Assembly: GCA_035533095.1 (NCBI GenBank)
Contig: DATLUM010000044.1
Location: 1 to 45,663, forward strand
Length of the DNA: 45,663 nt
DNA from: Acidimicrobiales bacterium
Lineage (GTDB): Bacteria; Actinomycetota; Acidimicrobiia; Acidimicrobiales; Palsa-688
Direction: 5' to 3'
A program made the translations under genes and the position numbers. Below, piece after piece: positions 13,444 through 21,654 of this stretch (position 1 is the first letter of the stretch; each line of letters opens with the position of its first letter). The notes under the pieces are model-generated. The model was not told where the DNA came from and did not search any database. It worked only from the letters and a program-made list of their open reading frames with translations.

Positions 13444-14283
13444 ATGGCAGCTCCCGTAGCGCCCCCACCGGCTTCGCCCACCCCGCTCAAGGCCCGAGCC
13501 GCGATCGCCGCTCGGACGCTGCGCACGGACCGCTGGTGGGTCTCCCCACTCATGTCGGGAGCGGTGCTCTTCTCCTTCATCGTGTACGCGACCTGGGCGG
13601 CACTGCAGAACTCCGACTACTTTTCCCGGCCCTACATATCGCCGCTGTACTCGCCGTGCATCGCCAGCCTGTGCAACCATGCCAGGTCTGGCGCACAGCA
13701 CAACATCCACGTGCCCAACGTCGGCATCGTCGGAACGTGGTGGCCGTACTCGGCGGCGATCCTCATCCTCGCCTTCCCCGGCCTGTTCAGGGCCACGTGC
13801 TACTACTACCGAAAGGCGTACTACCGGTCGTTCCTGCTGTCGCCGCCGGGCTGTGCCGTCGCCGAGCCGCGCAAGAAGTACACCGGCGAGAGTCGTTTCC
13901 CGCTGATCCTGCAGAACGTCCACCGGTACTTCTTCTACATCGCGGTCCTTTTCGCAGCGATCAACGCCTACGACGCAGTAGTGGCGTTCCGGGACACACA
14001 CGACCGGTGGGGGCACATGGGCTTCGGCACCGTCGTGCTCGTCGCCAACGCGGTGATGCTCACCCTCTACACAGTGTCGTGCCACTCCTGCCGGCACATT
14101 ATCGGCGGCCGGTTGAAGCACTTCTCGAGGCACCCGCTCCGCTTCCGCATGTGGGGTTGGGTGTCCGCGCTCAATCGCAGGCACATGGAACTGGCATGGA
14201 TAAGCCTCGTCGTCGTCGCCCTGGCGGACGTTTACGTACGCCTGGTCGCCAGCGGCACCATCACCGATCCGAGGTTTTTCTGA
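13444..14283 (+). CDS. sdhC: Succinate dehydrogenase membrane anchor (Sdh1 type)
   Basis: A 279-residue integral membrane protein with about five hydrophobic spans, for example SGAVLFSFIVYATWAAL, WPYSAAILILAFPGLF and WISLVVVALADVYVRLVA. Several histidines lie in or near spans (NVHRYFFYIAV, CHSCRHIIGG) and could ligate heme. It resembles the single-subunit anchor of mycobacterial Sdh1 rather than separate SdhC/SdhD pairs. It anchors SdhA/SdhB and passes electrons to quinone. ATG 13444 follows GAGAGGA. The stop overlaps the sdhA ATG (TGATG). First gene of the operon. Confidence 0.85.
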   Translation: MAAPVAPPPASPTPLKARAAIAARTLRTDRWWVSPLMSGAVLFSFIVYATWAALQNSDYFSRPYISPLYSPCIASLCNHARSGAQHNIHVPNVGIVGTWWPYSAAILILAFPGLFRATCYYYRKAYYRSFLLSPPGCAVAEPRKKYTGESRFPLILQNVHRYFFYIAVLFAAINAYDAVVAFRDTHDRWGHMGFGTVVLVANAVMLTLYTVSCHSCRHIIGGRLKHFSRHPLRFRMWGWVSALNRRHMELAWISLVVVALADVYVRLVASGTITDPRFF

Positions 14284-16088
14284 TGAACGAGATCGAACGC
14301 CACTCCTACGACGTCGTCGTCATAGGCGCCGGCGGCTCCGGCCTGAGAGCGGCTATCGCGGCGCACGACGCCGGAGCCAAGACGGCCGTCATCTGCAAGA
14401 GCCTGCTCGGCAAGGCACACACCGTGATGGCCGAAGGCGGGATCGCCGCGGCCATGGGCAACCTCTACCCGGAGGACAACTGGCAGGTCCACTTCCGGGA
14501 CACCATGCGCGGCGGGAAGCTTCTCAACCACTGGCGCATGGCGGAGCTGCACGCAAAGGAGGCACCCGAGCGGGTCTGGGAGCTCGAGCAGTGGGGGGCG
14601 CTGTTCGACCGCACACCGGACGGGTTGATCAGCCAGCGCGACTTCGGAGGCCACCGCTACGCCCGCCTCGCCCACGTCGGCGACCGCACGGGGCTCGAGA
14701 TGATCCGGACCCTCCAGCAGCGGACCGTTTCGCTCGGGGTAGACGTGTTCATGGAGTGCACGGTCACCCACCTGCTCAAAGAAGGTGACCGGATGTCGGG
14801 AGCGTTCGGGTACTGGAGGGAGTCCGGCCGCTTCGTGCTGTTCGAGGCGCCTGCGGTCGTCCTTGCGACAGGCGGCATCGGAAAGTCCTGGAAGGTCACC
14901 TCCAACTCGTGGGAGTACACCGGCGACGGCCACGCCCTGGCGCTGCGTGCGGGGGCCGGCCTGATCAACATGGAGTTCGTCCAGTTCCACCCGACCGGCA
15001 TGGTGTGGCCGCCGTCGGTGCGGGGGATCCTGGTCACCGAATCGGTCCGCGGCGACGGGGGCATCCTGCGCAACTCCGAGGGCCGGCGCTTCATGTTCGA
15101 CTACATCCCCGAGTTCTTCAAGGCGGAGACCGCTGACACCGAGGAGGAAGCGGACCGCTGGTACACCGACAAGCGCAACAACCGCCGCCCGCCGGAGCTG
15201 CTGCCTCGTGACGAGGTCGCCCGCGCTATCAACACGGAGATCAAGGCCGGCCGCGGTTCACCCCACGGAGGGGTCTTCCTCGACATCGCCAGCCGGCGTA
15301 GCCCCGAGTACATCAAGAAGCGGCTCCCCTCGATGTACCACCAGTTCATGGAGCTCGCCGAGGTGGACATCACCAAGGAGCCGATGGAGATCGGCCCCAC
15401 CTGCCACTACGTGATGGGCGGCGTCGAGGTCGACCCGGACAGCGCGATGTCCAAGGTGCCGGGTCTGTTCGCCGCGGGAGAGGTCGCCGGCGGCATGCAC
15501 GGGGCCAACCGGCTCGGGGGCAACTCGCTGGGCGACCTCCTGGTCTTCGGCAAGCGCGCCGGCGAGTACGCTGCCGACTACGTCCGTGAGCTGTCGGGGA
15601 GTCGCCCGCTGGTATCGGACTCCGACGTGGACGTCGCTGCAGCGGCGGCGCTCGCTCCATTCGGAAGCGAAGGCGGCGAGAACCCCTACACGGTCCACCA
15701 GGCGCTCCAAGGGGTCATGCAGGACCTCGTCGGCATCATCCGCAACGAGCAGGAGCTCACCTCCGCGCTCGAAAGGATCCGTTCGCTGGAGGAACGGGTG
15801 AGTTCCGTCAGCGTCGAGGGCCACCGCCAGTACAACCCGGGATGGCATCTCGCTATCGACCTTCACAACATGTTGCTGGTCTCGGAGTCGGTCGCGCGAG
15901 CGGCGCTCGAGCGCAAGGAGAGCCGTGGCGGCCATACCCGCGACGACTACCCCATGACCGACTACGACTTCTGGGGCAAGCTCAACCTCATCGTCGAGCT
16001 GGATGGTAGCGGCCGCCCGGCCGTGAAGCAGCAACCCCTTCCCGTTCCCCCGCCAGAGCTGGCGGCTCTCTTGGAGGACGAGCATTGA
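14283..16088 (+). CDS. sdhA: Succinate dehydrogenase flavoprotein subunit
   Basis: A 601-residue flavoprotein. The FAD-binding Rossmann motif is DVVVIGAGGSGLRAAIAA near the N-terminus. The HTVMAEGGIAAAMG block includes the histidine next to the covalent-FAD region. The catalytic segment is EFVQFHPTGM, and the C-terminal GEVAGGMHGANRLGGNSLGD completes the FAD site. It oxidises succinate to fumarate in the TCA cycle and respiratory chain, on the cytoplasmic side. The length and motifs fit the Sdh1-type SdhA of actinobacteria. Its stop overlaps the sdhB start. Confidence 0.95.
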   Translation: MNEIERHSYDVVVIGAGGSGLRAAIAAHDAGAKTAVICKSLLGKAHTVMAEGGIAAAMGNLYPEDNWQVHFRDTMRGGKLLNHWRMAELHAKEAPERVWELEQWGALFDRTPDGLISQRDFGGHRYARLAHVGDRTGLEMIRTLQQRTVSLGVDVFMECTVTHLLKEGDRMSGAFGYWRESGRFVLFEAPAVVLATGGIGKSWKVTSNSWEYTGDGHALALRAGAGLINMEFVQFHPTGMVWPPSVRGILVTESVRGDGGILRNSEGRRFMFDYIPEFFKAETADTEEEADRWYTDKRNNRRPPELLPRDEVARAINTEIKAGRGSPHGGVFLDIASRRSPEYIKKRLPSMYHQFMELAEVDITKEPMEIGPTCHYVMGGVEVDPDSAMSKVPGLFAAGEVAGGMHGANRLGGNSLGDLLVFGKRAGEYAADYVRELSGSRPLVSDSDVDVAAAAALAPFGSEGGENPYTVHQALQGVMQDLVGIIRNEQELTSALERIRSLEERVSSVSVEGHRQYNPGWHLAIDLHNMLLVSESVARAALERKESRGGHTRDDYPMTDYDFWGKLNLIVELDGSGRPAVKQQPLPVPPPELAALLEDEH

Positions 16089-16837
16089 CCTACGACCTGA
16101 AGATGCGTATCTGGAGAGGGGACCCCGCCGGAGGCGAGTTGGTCGACTACACGGTTCCCGTCGACGACGGGGAGGTCGTCCTCGACGCCGTGCATCACGT
16201 GCAGGCGATACACGCCGGCGACCTGTCCGTCCGCTGGAACTGCAAGGCGGGCAAGTGTGGCTCGTGCTCCGCCGAGATCAACGGTCGCCCCCGGCTCATG
16301 TGCATGACGCGGTTGTCGACCTTCGATCCTGACGAGACCATCACGATCACCCCCATGCGTGCGTTCCCGGTGATCCGTGACCTCGTGACCGACGTGAGCT
16401 TCAACTACGTGAAGGCCGCGCAGGTACCCGCCTTCACGCCGAAGGAGGACCAGCCGCAAGCACCTTTCCGGATGCAGCAGGTCGATGTCGAGCGGTCGCA
16501 GGAGTTCCGCAAGTGCATCGAGTGCTTCTTGTGCCAGAACGTCTGCCACGTGATCCGCGACCACGAGGAAAACAAGGAGGCCTTCTCCGGCCCCCGCTTC
16601 TTCCTCCGATACGCCGAACTGGACATGCACCCCAACGACGCCCTCGACCGGCGTGCCCTCGCGCAGGACGGGCGGGGCCTCGGGATGTGCAACATCACCA
16701 AGTGCTGCACCGAGGTCTGCCCGGAGCACATCAAGATCACGGACAATGCCATCATCCCGATGAAGGAGCGGGTCGCCGACATCAAGTACGACCCGATCCG
16801 GTTCCTGGGAAGGCGCAACAAGGCCCGCAAGGAGTAG
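16085..16837 (+). CDS. sdhB: Succinate dehydrogenase iron-sulfur subunit
   Basis: A 250-residue iron-sulfur protein. The N-terminal 2Fe-2S site is CKAGKCGSCSAEINGRPRLMC. The C-terminal 4Fe-4S/3Fe-4S motifs are CIECFLCQNVC and CNITKCCTEVCPEHI. It relays electrons from the SdhA flavin to the membrane anchor. TTG 16085, overlapping the sdhA stop, gives the normal N-terminus (TYDLKMRIWRGDP). It is the last gene of the operon, 81 bp before tRNA-Asp. Confidence 0.95.
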   Translation: MTYDLKMRIWRGDPAGGELVDYTVPVDDGEVVLDAVHHVQAIHAGDLSVRWNCKAGKCGSCSAEINGRPRLMCMTRLSTFDPDETITITPMRAFPVIRDLVTDVSFNYVKAAQVPAFTPKEDQPQAPFRMQQVDVERSQEFRKCIECFLCQNVCHVIRDHEENKEAFSGPRFFLRYAELDMHPNDALDRRALAQDGRGLGMCNITKCCTEVCPEHIKITDNAIIPMKERVADIKYDPIRFLGRRNKARKE

Positions 16838-16918
16838 GACGCCCTCCGCAGGCTTCCGGCCCCGTTGCTAGGATGCTCCCTCGCCCCTTGCGGCGACGCC
16901 GGAAACCCGGCGAAGCAA

Positions 16919-16993
16919 GGTCCTGTGGTGCAGTTTGGAGTGCACGCCGGCCTGTCAAGCCGGAGGCCGCGGGTTCAAATCCCGTCAGGACCG
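16919..16993 (+). tRNA. tRNA-Asp (anticodon GTC)
   Basis: Acceptor strands GGTCCTG and CAGGACC pair fully. The anticodon arm is CCGGC-CTGTCAA-GCCGG with anticodon GTC. The T-arm is GCGGGTTCAAATCCCGT. Discriminator base G, CCA not encoded. It is one base upstream of tRNA-Phe. Confidence 0.95.
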
Positions 16994-16994
16994 C

Positions 16995-17067
16995 GGTCGG
17001 ATAGCTCAGCTGGTAGAGCGCGCGCCTGAAAAGCGCGAGGTCCGCGGATCGACACCGCGTCCGACCA
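16995..17067 (+). tRNA. tRNA-Phe (anticodon GAA)
   Basis: Acceptor GGTCGGA pairs with TCCGACC. The D-arm is GCTCAGCTGGTAGAGC and the anticodon arm CGCGC-CTGAAAA-GCGCG with anticodon GAA. The T-loop region reads GCGGATCGACACCGC, somewhat unusual. Its 3' part is repeated in degenerate form at 17690-17734. Confidence 0.95.
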
Positions 17068-17071
17068 CTCG

Positions 17072-17096
17072 AAAAGGCCCTTCTCAGGGGCCTTTT
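17072..17096 (+). terminator. Rho-independent terminator after the tRNA pair
   Basis: AAAAGGCCC (17072-17080) pairs with GGGCCTTTT (17088-17096) around a seven-base loop, giving a nine-base-pair stem. The T stretch forms the end of the stem and is followed by CTC. Confidence 0.85.
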
Positions 17097-17242
17097 CTCG
17101 CGTCGAAGGGGCCATGCTTGCTCCTTCCCTGGATCTGGTAGCGATTGCGGCGACCGTCTTACTCCTTGACTACATATCCCGCATCGGTCAGGTCAGCGAC
17201 GATCCCGCACCACTACATTTGAGGTTCAATACTAGAAATGAC

Positions 17243-17271
17243 TTGCTAGTTTTATCGAACAGGTGTACGGT
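17243..17271 (+). promoter_or_regulatory. Candidate promoter for the DUF6458 gene
   Basis: TTGCTA (17243-17248), 17-base spacer, TACGGT (17266-17271), in a locally AT-rich patch. An inverted repeat ACTAG/CTAGT (17231-17250) overlaps the -35. Confidence 0.4.
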
Positions 17272-17319
17272 GACTGGTGAGGCCCGCCGGGCCACCAAGA
17301 CCAGGAAGAGAGTTCCACC

Positions 17320-17589
17320 ATGGGTATCGTCACCAGCATGTTGCTGATAGCCGTCGGCGCGATCATGCGCTTCGCGGTGACCGTGCAAGGACACGGGTTC
17401 AACGTCCATACCACCGGTATCGTGCTGATGATCGTCGGTGCCGTCGGAGCGGTGCTCTCGATCGCGTTCTGGGCGAGTTGGGGCGGCTTCGGCCACTACG
17501 GACATCGCGGGACGCTCGTCGCGAGTCAACGCACCGCCATGGCCGGACCGGCCGCACCTATTCAACCGACCGAGACAGAAGTCCGGTAA
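17320..17589 (+). CDS. DUF6458-like small membrane protein
   Basis: An 89-residue protein with two hydrophobic helices: GIVTSMLLIAVGAIMRFAVT and TGIVLMIVGAVGAVLSIAFW. The intervening segment carries TVQGHGFNVHTTG, and the tail is variable and hydrophilic. Layout and sequence fit the DUF6458 family of actinobacterial membrane proteins, whose function is unknown. ATG 17320 follows an AGGAAGAG ribosome-binding site. It is the only gene between tRNA-Phe and the duplicated tRNA-Phe fragment. Confidence 0.75.
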   Translation: MGIVTSMLLIAVGAIMRFAVTVQGHGFNVHTTGIVLMIVGAVGAVLSIAFWASWGGFGHYGHRGTLVASQRTAMAGPAAPIQPTETEVR

Positions 17590-17689
17590 TCACAGGGTCC
17601 CCGCGCCGCCCAAACGGCCGCGGGGACCCGAACGTGCCAGCACCCAAGGCGTGCCGACTCAGGGGGATCGGCTGAAACCCTCCGCACCC

Positions 17690-17734
17690 CGCCTGAAAGG
17701 CGCGAGGTCGCGGATCGACACCGCGTCCGACCAC
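17690..17734 (+). pseudogene. Degenerate 3' half of tRNA-Phe, att-like
   Basis: Matches 17023-17068 of the intact tRNA-Phe, from the anticodon stem through the acceptor end, with one substitution (A to G after the anticodon) and one missing C in the variable region. It lacks the 5' half. The direct repeat brackets about 620 bp with only the DUF6458 gene and is probably the scar of an integrated element. Confidence 0.85.
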
Positions 17735-17738
17735 CAAA

Positions 17739-17763
17739 GAAGTCCCTGTTAAAGGGGTACTTC
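17739..17763. terminator. Hairpin at the end of the GntR gene
   Basis: GAAGT-CCC pairs with GGG-GT-ACTTC around the GntR stop codon (17749-17751), which lies in the loop. No long T run follows on the minus strand, so termination strength is doubtful. Confidence 0.4.
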
Positions 17764-18537
17764 GGTAGCCACGGGGAACGCAATGCCGGACTGGTACGGC
17801 TCGAAGGCCGCGTCGACCCGAGTAGCGGACCAGCGGGTGACGAAGGAGAACCGGTCGGTGCGTACCACGCCGTGGCGCCATTCGACCGGTACGGAGCTCG
17901 AATAGGCGAGGCGCTCGATGCCCAGGGCGGGGGTGCGGGCGCCAACGCCGAGTAGCTGACGCTGCTCGGCGTTGGGCAGGACAGGATGGAATCGCTCCCA
18001 TCCCGAGTCGATGCGGACCCGACAGCGCTCCTGCAGCTCGCGGTAGAGGGCGGTGTGCCCGAAATCGACTTGCAACAGGGGACGGGCCAGCCGGGCCGGC
18101 ATCCAAGAGCAGTCCAAGACGATTGGCTGCTCGTCGGCGAGTCGGAGCCGTTCCAGATATATAAGGGGGTCGTCGGGGTCGCAGCCGAGCACGTTCGCGG
18201 CTTGTTCGTCTCGGCGTTCCTCCAGATGCCGCACGATGCTCCGCTGCACGAAGCCCTGTTCTTCCACTGAGCGGAAAAGGCTGTAAAGGGTACCAAGGGG
18301 TTGCTCGATGACCGGCTGGCGTACGAACGTTCCCCGCCCCCGGCCCCGTTCGACGACACCTTCGCTGTGCAGGTGGCGGACCGCCTCGCGCACGGTGTGC
18401 CGACTGACCGCGTAGTGCGCGGCGAGCTCGTTGTCCCCCGGGAAGCGGGGGGCGAACTCCCCCTCCGCGAGGCGCCGGCGAAGATCGTCCAGGACCTGGG
18501 CCCACAGAGGCATCGGGCTAGCGCGGTCGAGAGCCAC
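17749..18537 (-). CDS. GntR-family regulator with UTRA domain
   Basis: A 262-residue regulator. The N-terminal GntR winged helix reads LWAQVLDDLRRRLAEGEFAP then AAHYAVSRHTVREAVRHLHS, and GRGRGTFV closes the DNA-binding domain. Residues about 95-255 form a UTRA effector domain of the HutC/FarR type. Known relatives repress until a small ligand binds. It is divergent from the sulfur-oxidation-like operon, with 163 bp between start codons, so local control is likely. The inducer is unknown. Confidence 0.9.
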   Translation of the reverse strand: MALDRASPMPLWAQVLDDLRRRLAEGEFAPRFPGDNELAAHYAVSRHTVREAVRHLHSEGVVERGRGRGTFVRQPVIEQPLGTLYSLFRSVEEQGFVQRSIVRHLEERRDEQAANVLGCDPDDPLIYLERLRLADEQPIVLDCSWMPARLARPLLQVDFGHTALYRELQERCRVRIDSGWERFHPVLPNAEQRQLLGVGARTPALGIERLAYSSSVPVEWRHGVVRTDRFSFVTRWSATRVDAAFEPYQSGIAFPVATEVPL

Positions 18538-18628
18538 CTTTCAAGTATGCGGCCGGTTCTCGTTTCGCATCTACGTCGAGACGATGGGTACCCCGATCGG
18601 AGAGCTTGACCCATGTCGCCCCCGGAAG

Positions 18629-18650
18629 TTGAATGTACGTACTTATGTAC
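18629..18650. promoter_or_regulatory. Candidate GntR operator/promoter region
   Basis: The palindrome GTACGTAC (18635-18642) is followed after four bases by another GTAC (18647-18650), just after a -35-like TTGAAT (18629-18634). It lies between the divergent GntR gene and the MBL/rhodanese gene. HutC-type GntR proteins bind short AT/GTAC-containing dyads, so this is a reasonable operator candidate. No convincing -10 was seen. Confidence 0.4.
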
Positions 18651-18700
18651 TTTGGCCTTGGAAGCCGCAGGGAAGGAGACCCAAGGGAAGACCGGCCAGG

Positions 18701-20080
18701 GTGACCCTTCACGTGGTAACCATCGAGACTCCCGCCCTGGGCGATAGGAGCTATCTGGCCCACGACGGGGAAGCGGGAGTGCTGATCGATCCCCAGCGGG
18801 ATCTCGACCGGGCCCTCGCCGCGGCGGAGTCGGCCCGTGTGAGGGTGACCCACGTCCTCGAGACCCACATTCACAACGACTACGTCACCGGCGGGCTGGC
18901 CCTCGCCGAGGAACTCGGCGCGTCGTACGTGGTCGCCGCCGGAGAGGAGGTCGACTTCGACCGGCTGCCGGCCGTCGAAGGCATGCGCTTCCAGTCGGGG
19001 AGCCTGGCGATCACCGCCATGCACACCCCCGGCCATACTCCCTACCACCTGTCCTACACGGCGGGCATCGATGGGAGCGAGCCGCAGGCGGTGTTCACCG
19101 GGGGCTCCATGCTCTACGGAAGCGTGGGCCGAACCGACCTGGTCGGCCCCGAGCTCACGGAGTCGCTGACCAGGGACCAGTACCACTCGGTTCGTCACCT
19201 GGCCCGGGTTCTGCCGCCGGGCACCCAGGTATTCCCCACCCACGGCTTCGGAAGCTTCTGTTCCGCGGTGGAGACCACGGGTACCTCCTCGACCATCGGC
19301 GACGAGTGTCGCACCAACATCGCGGTCCGTCTCGACGACGAGGACGTCTTTGTCAAGACCCTGATGGAGGGCCTGGCGGCCTACCCCCGCTACTACGCCC
19401 ACATGGCCCCCCTCAACCGTCAGGGGCCGGGCGCCGCCGACCTCACCCCGCCCGTGCCCGTCGACGCCTCGGAGCTCCTGCGTCGCATAGACGCCCGGGA
19501 ATGGGTCGTGGACCTCCGGGATCGGACGGCGTTCGCCCGCCGCCACGTGGCCGGGACGATCTCAGTGGAGCTGGGAGACTCGTTCTCCACTTTCCTCGGC
19601 TGGGTCATTGCTTGGAACACCCCGCTCACTCTGATCGCCGACTCACCCCACCAGATCGCCGAGGCCCAGCGGCAGCTGAGCCGGATCGGCATCGACCGCC
19701 TTGCCGGCGCCGCCACCGGCGGCATCGGGCAGCTCGCCGGCGGCCTGACCGCCAGCTACCCGGTGGGCCGTTTCGACGACCTCTACAACGGCGGCGACCA
19801 CGATGGCCGGGTGATCCTGGACGTGCGCCGACCCGACGAGTGGCGGGCCGGGCACCTCTCTGGCGCGATCCACATCCCCTTCTGGGAAATCGAATCCCGG
19901 GTCGGCGAGATCCCGGCCGGTGAGGTGTGGGTGTACTGCGCCAGCGGGTTCCGAGCGTCGATCGCCGTGTCGCTGCTCGACCGGGCCGGTCGGCGGGCGG
20001 TGCTCATCGACGACGACTGGGCACGGGCCGCCGAGCTGGGCCTGCCCCTGTCCTACCCCGAACGAAGGGGCGCGCCATGA
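18701..20080 (+). CDS. MBL-fold / double rhodanese protein, persulfide-dioxygenase-like
   Basis: A 459-residue protein. Residues 1-250 form a metallo-beta-lactamase domain like ETHE1/persulfide dioxygenase, with THIHNDYVTGG, TPGHTPYH and FPTHGFG. Two rhodanese domains follow. The first (about 285-355) lacks a catalytic cysteine. The second has VYCASGFRAS with cysteine near residue 413. Persulfide dioxygenases oxidise glutathione or similar persulfides to sulfite, and rhodaneses move sulfane sulfur. Oddity: the metal motif is HxHxDY instead of HxHxDH, and the usual GD(S/T) aspartate, an iron ligand in ETHE1, is glycine (G135 in VFTGGSML). Start GTG 18701; GTG 18713 is also possible. It is the first gene of the operon. 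Confidence 0.82.
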   Translation: MTLHVVTIETPALGDRSYLAHDGEAGVLIDPQRDLDRALAAAESARVRVTHVLETHIHNDYVTGGLALAEELGASYVVAAGEEVDFDRLPAVEGMRFQSGSLAITAMHTPGHTPYHLSYTAGIDGSEPQAVFTGGSMLYGSVGRTDLVGPELTESLTRDQYHSVRHLARVLPPGTQVFPTHGFGSFCSAVETTGTSSTIGDECRTNIAVRLDDEDVFVKTLMEGLAAYPRYYAHMAPLNRQGPGAADLTPPVPVDASELLRRIDAREWVVDLRDRTAFARRHVAGTISVELGDSFSTFLGWVIAWNTPLTLIADSPHQIAEAQRQLSRIGIDRLAGAATGGIGQLAGGLTASYPVGRFDDLYNGGDHDGRVILDVRRPDEWRAGHLSGAIHIPFWEIESRVGEIPAGEVWVYCASGFRASIAVSLLDRAGRRAVLIDDDWARAAELGLPLSYPERRGAP

Positions 20081-21639
20081 GCACGGTCGCGCGCGAAGCG
20101 GTCAGCGAGGCCATCACAGAGTCCCGCCGGCCGGTGTGGGTGAAGGTCCTCGATCAGACCCGCTGTATCGGCTGCCATGCGTGCACGACTGCCTGCAAGA
20201 GCGAGAACGAGGTTCCCCTGGGGGTGACCAGGACCTACGTGAAGTCGGTGGAGGTGGGGTCGTTCCCGCAAGTGCGGCGGGCGTTCCAGGTGACCCGGTG
20301 CAACCAGTGCGAGGACGCCCCATGCGTGGCTGCCTGCCCGACCGAAGCGATGTACCGCCGTCCAGACGGGATAGTCGATTTCGACAAGAGGATTTGTATC
20401 GGCTGCAAGGCGTGCATCGCGGCCTGCCCCTACGACGCCATCTTCATCAATCCGGAGGACCACTCGGCGGAGAAGTGCAACTTCTGCGCCCACCGCCTGG
20501 AGGTCGGGTTGGAGCCGGCCTGCGTGACGGTGTGCCCGACCGAGGCGATCCTGGTCGGCGACGTGAACGACCCCACCTCGAAGGTGGCCTCGATCGTCGG
20601 CCGCCAGCCCGTCACGGTGCGCCGCCCGGAGAAGGAGACCCGCCCGAAGCTGTTCTACAAGGGCGCCCACCAGGCGACGCTGGACCCGCTGGCCGCCCGC
20701 CGGCCCGACGGGGGGCTGTTCGCCTGGTCGACCCAGGGCGACCCCCTCGACCCGACTTTGGTCGTATCCGGCCACCCCGGCCGACCGGCCTCGAGTGCGG
20801 CAGCACTGCTGTCATATGACGTCCCCCACCATGCGCCGTGGGGGTGGCCGGTGAGCCTCTACACCTGGACCAAGGGGATAGCGGCAGGGGCCATGCTCGT
20901 CCCGCTGATCCTGGCTATCGCGGGGCGCTTGCCGTGGTCGAACGATCTGGCCCAGTGGTCGGCACCGCTGCTCGCCGGAGCCTCCCTCGCCCTGACCGGT
21001 CTGCTCCTGATCTGGGACCTCAAGCACCCGAGCCGGTTCTACCTGATCCTCACCCGCCACCACTGGAGCTCCTGGCTGGTCAAGGGCGCGGTGGTGATAG
21101 GTGCCTACGCCGCCATCCTGGGCGTCTACCTGCTCGGCTCCATCGTCGGATCGGTGGGGGTGCGCCAGGTACTCACCGGCTTCGCCTTGCCTCTCGGCCT
21201 GGCCACCGCCTGCTACACGGCCTACCTGTTCGCCCAGGCCAAGGCCCGCGACCTCTGGCAAAACCCGCTGCTGGTGCCGCACCTGGCCATCCAGGCGGTG
21301 CTGGCCGGGTCGGCCGCCATGCTGCCCCTGGCGGAGTGGCAGGCTCCCCATTCGGCCGTGGTCGGCATCGAGGCATTGTTGTGCGGCGCGGCGGCCGCCC
21401 ACCTGCTGGCGGTCGCCGGGGAAGTCACACTGACCCACCCCACCGCGCACGCCCATCTGGCGACCATGGAGATGATCAGGGGCCGGTTCGCCGGATTCTT
21501 CTGGACCGGAGTCGCCGGGGTGGCCGTGGCGGTGGCCGCCCCGTGGATCGGGGTGGCGGCGGTTCCGTTCGCGCTGGTCGGCCTGCTGACACACGAGCAC
21601 GCGTACGTCCAGGCCGGCCAGTCGGTCCCGTTGGCTTGA
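20077..21639 (+). CDS. Fused four-cluster ferredoxin / NrfD membrane subunit (SoeB-SoeC like)
   Basis: A 520-residue fusion. The N-terminal 190 residues form a DMSO-reductase-type electron-transfer subunit with 16 cysteines in four clusters: C30/33/36/40, C75/78/83/87, C107/110/113/117 and C134/137/149/153. Residues about 255-515 form an NrfD/PsrC-type integral membrane domain with about eight helices. In most systems these are separate B and C subunits. There is no signal peptide, so the Fe-S part should face the cytoplasm. It passes electrons between the molybdoenzyme and the quinone pool. ATG 20077 overlaps the previous stop (ATGA). Confidence 0.87.
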   Translation: MSTVAREAVSEAITESRRPVWVKVLDQTRCIGCHACTTACKSENEVPLGVTRTYVKSVEVGSFPQVRRAFQVTRCNQCEDAPCVAACPTEAMYRRPDGIVDFDKRICIGCKACIAACPYDAIFINPEDHSAEKCNFCAHRLEVGLEPACVTVCPTEAILVGDVNDPTSKVASIVGRQPVTVRRPEKETRPKLFYKGAHQATLDPLAARRPDGGLFAWSTQGDPLDPTLVVSGHPGRPASSAAALLSYDVPHHAPWGWPVSLYTWTKGIAAGAMLVPLILAIAGRLPWSNDLAQWSAPLLAGASLALTGLLLIWDLKHPSRFYLILTRHHWSSWLVKGAVVIGAYAAILGVYLLGSIVGSVGVRQVLTGFALPLGLATACYTAYLFAQAKARDLWQNPLLVPHLAIQAVLAGSAAMLPLAEWQAPHSAVVGIEALLCGAAAAHLLAVAGEVTLTHPTAHAHLATMEMIRGRFAGFFWTGVAGVAVAVAAPWIGVAAVPFALVGLLTHEHAYVQAGQSVPLA

Positions 21640-21654
21640 TCCCCTTGGCTTGAT
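21627..21654 (+). repeat. 14-bp tandem duplication at the gene junction
   Basis: CCCGTTGGCTTGAT (21627-21640) is followed directly by CCCCTTGGCTTGAT (21641-21654), one mismatch. It spans the stop of the fused Fe-S/NrfD gene and the first possible start of the molybdoenzyme gene. Confidence 0.85.

Noticed and set aside
13536-14282. Extending sdhA upstream in its open frame to 13536.
   Set aside because: That part is the shifted frame of sdhC; the FAD motif starts just after ATG 14283, which overlaps the sdhC stop as in coupled operons.
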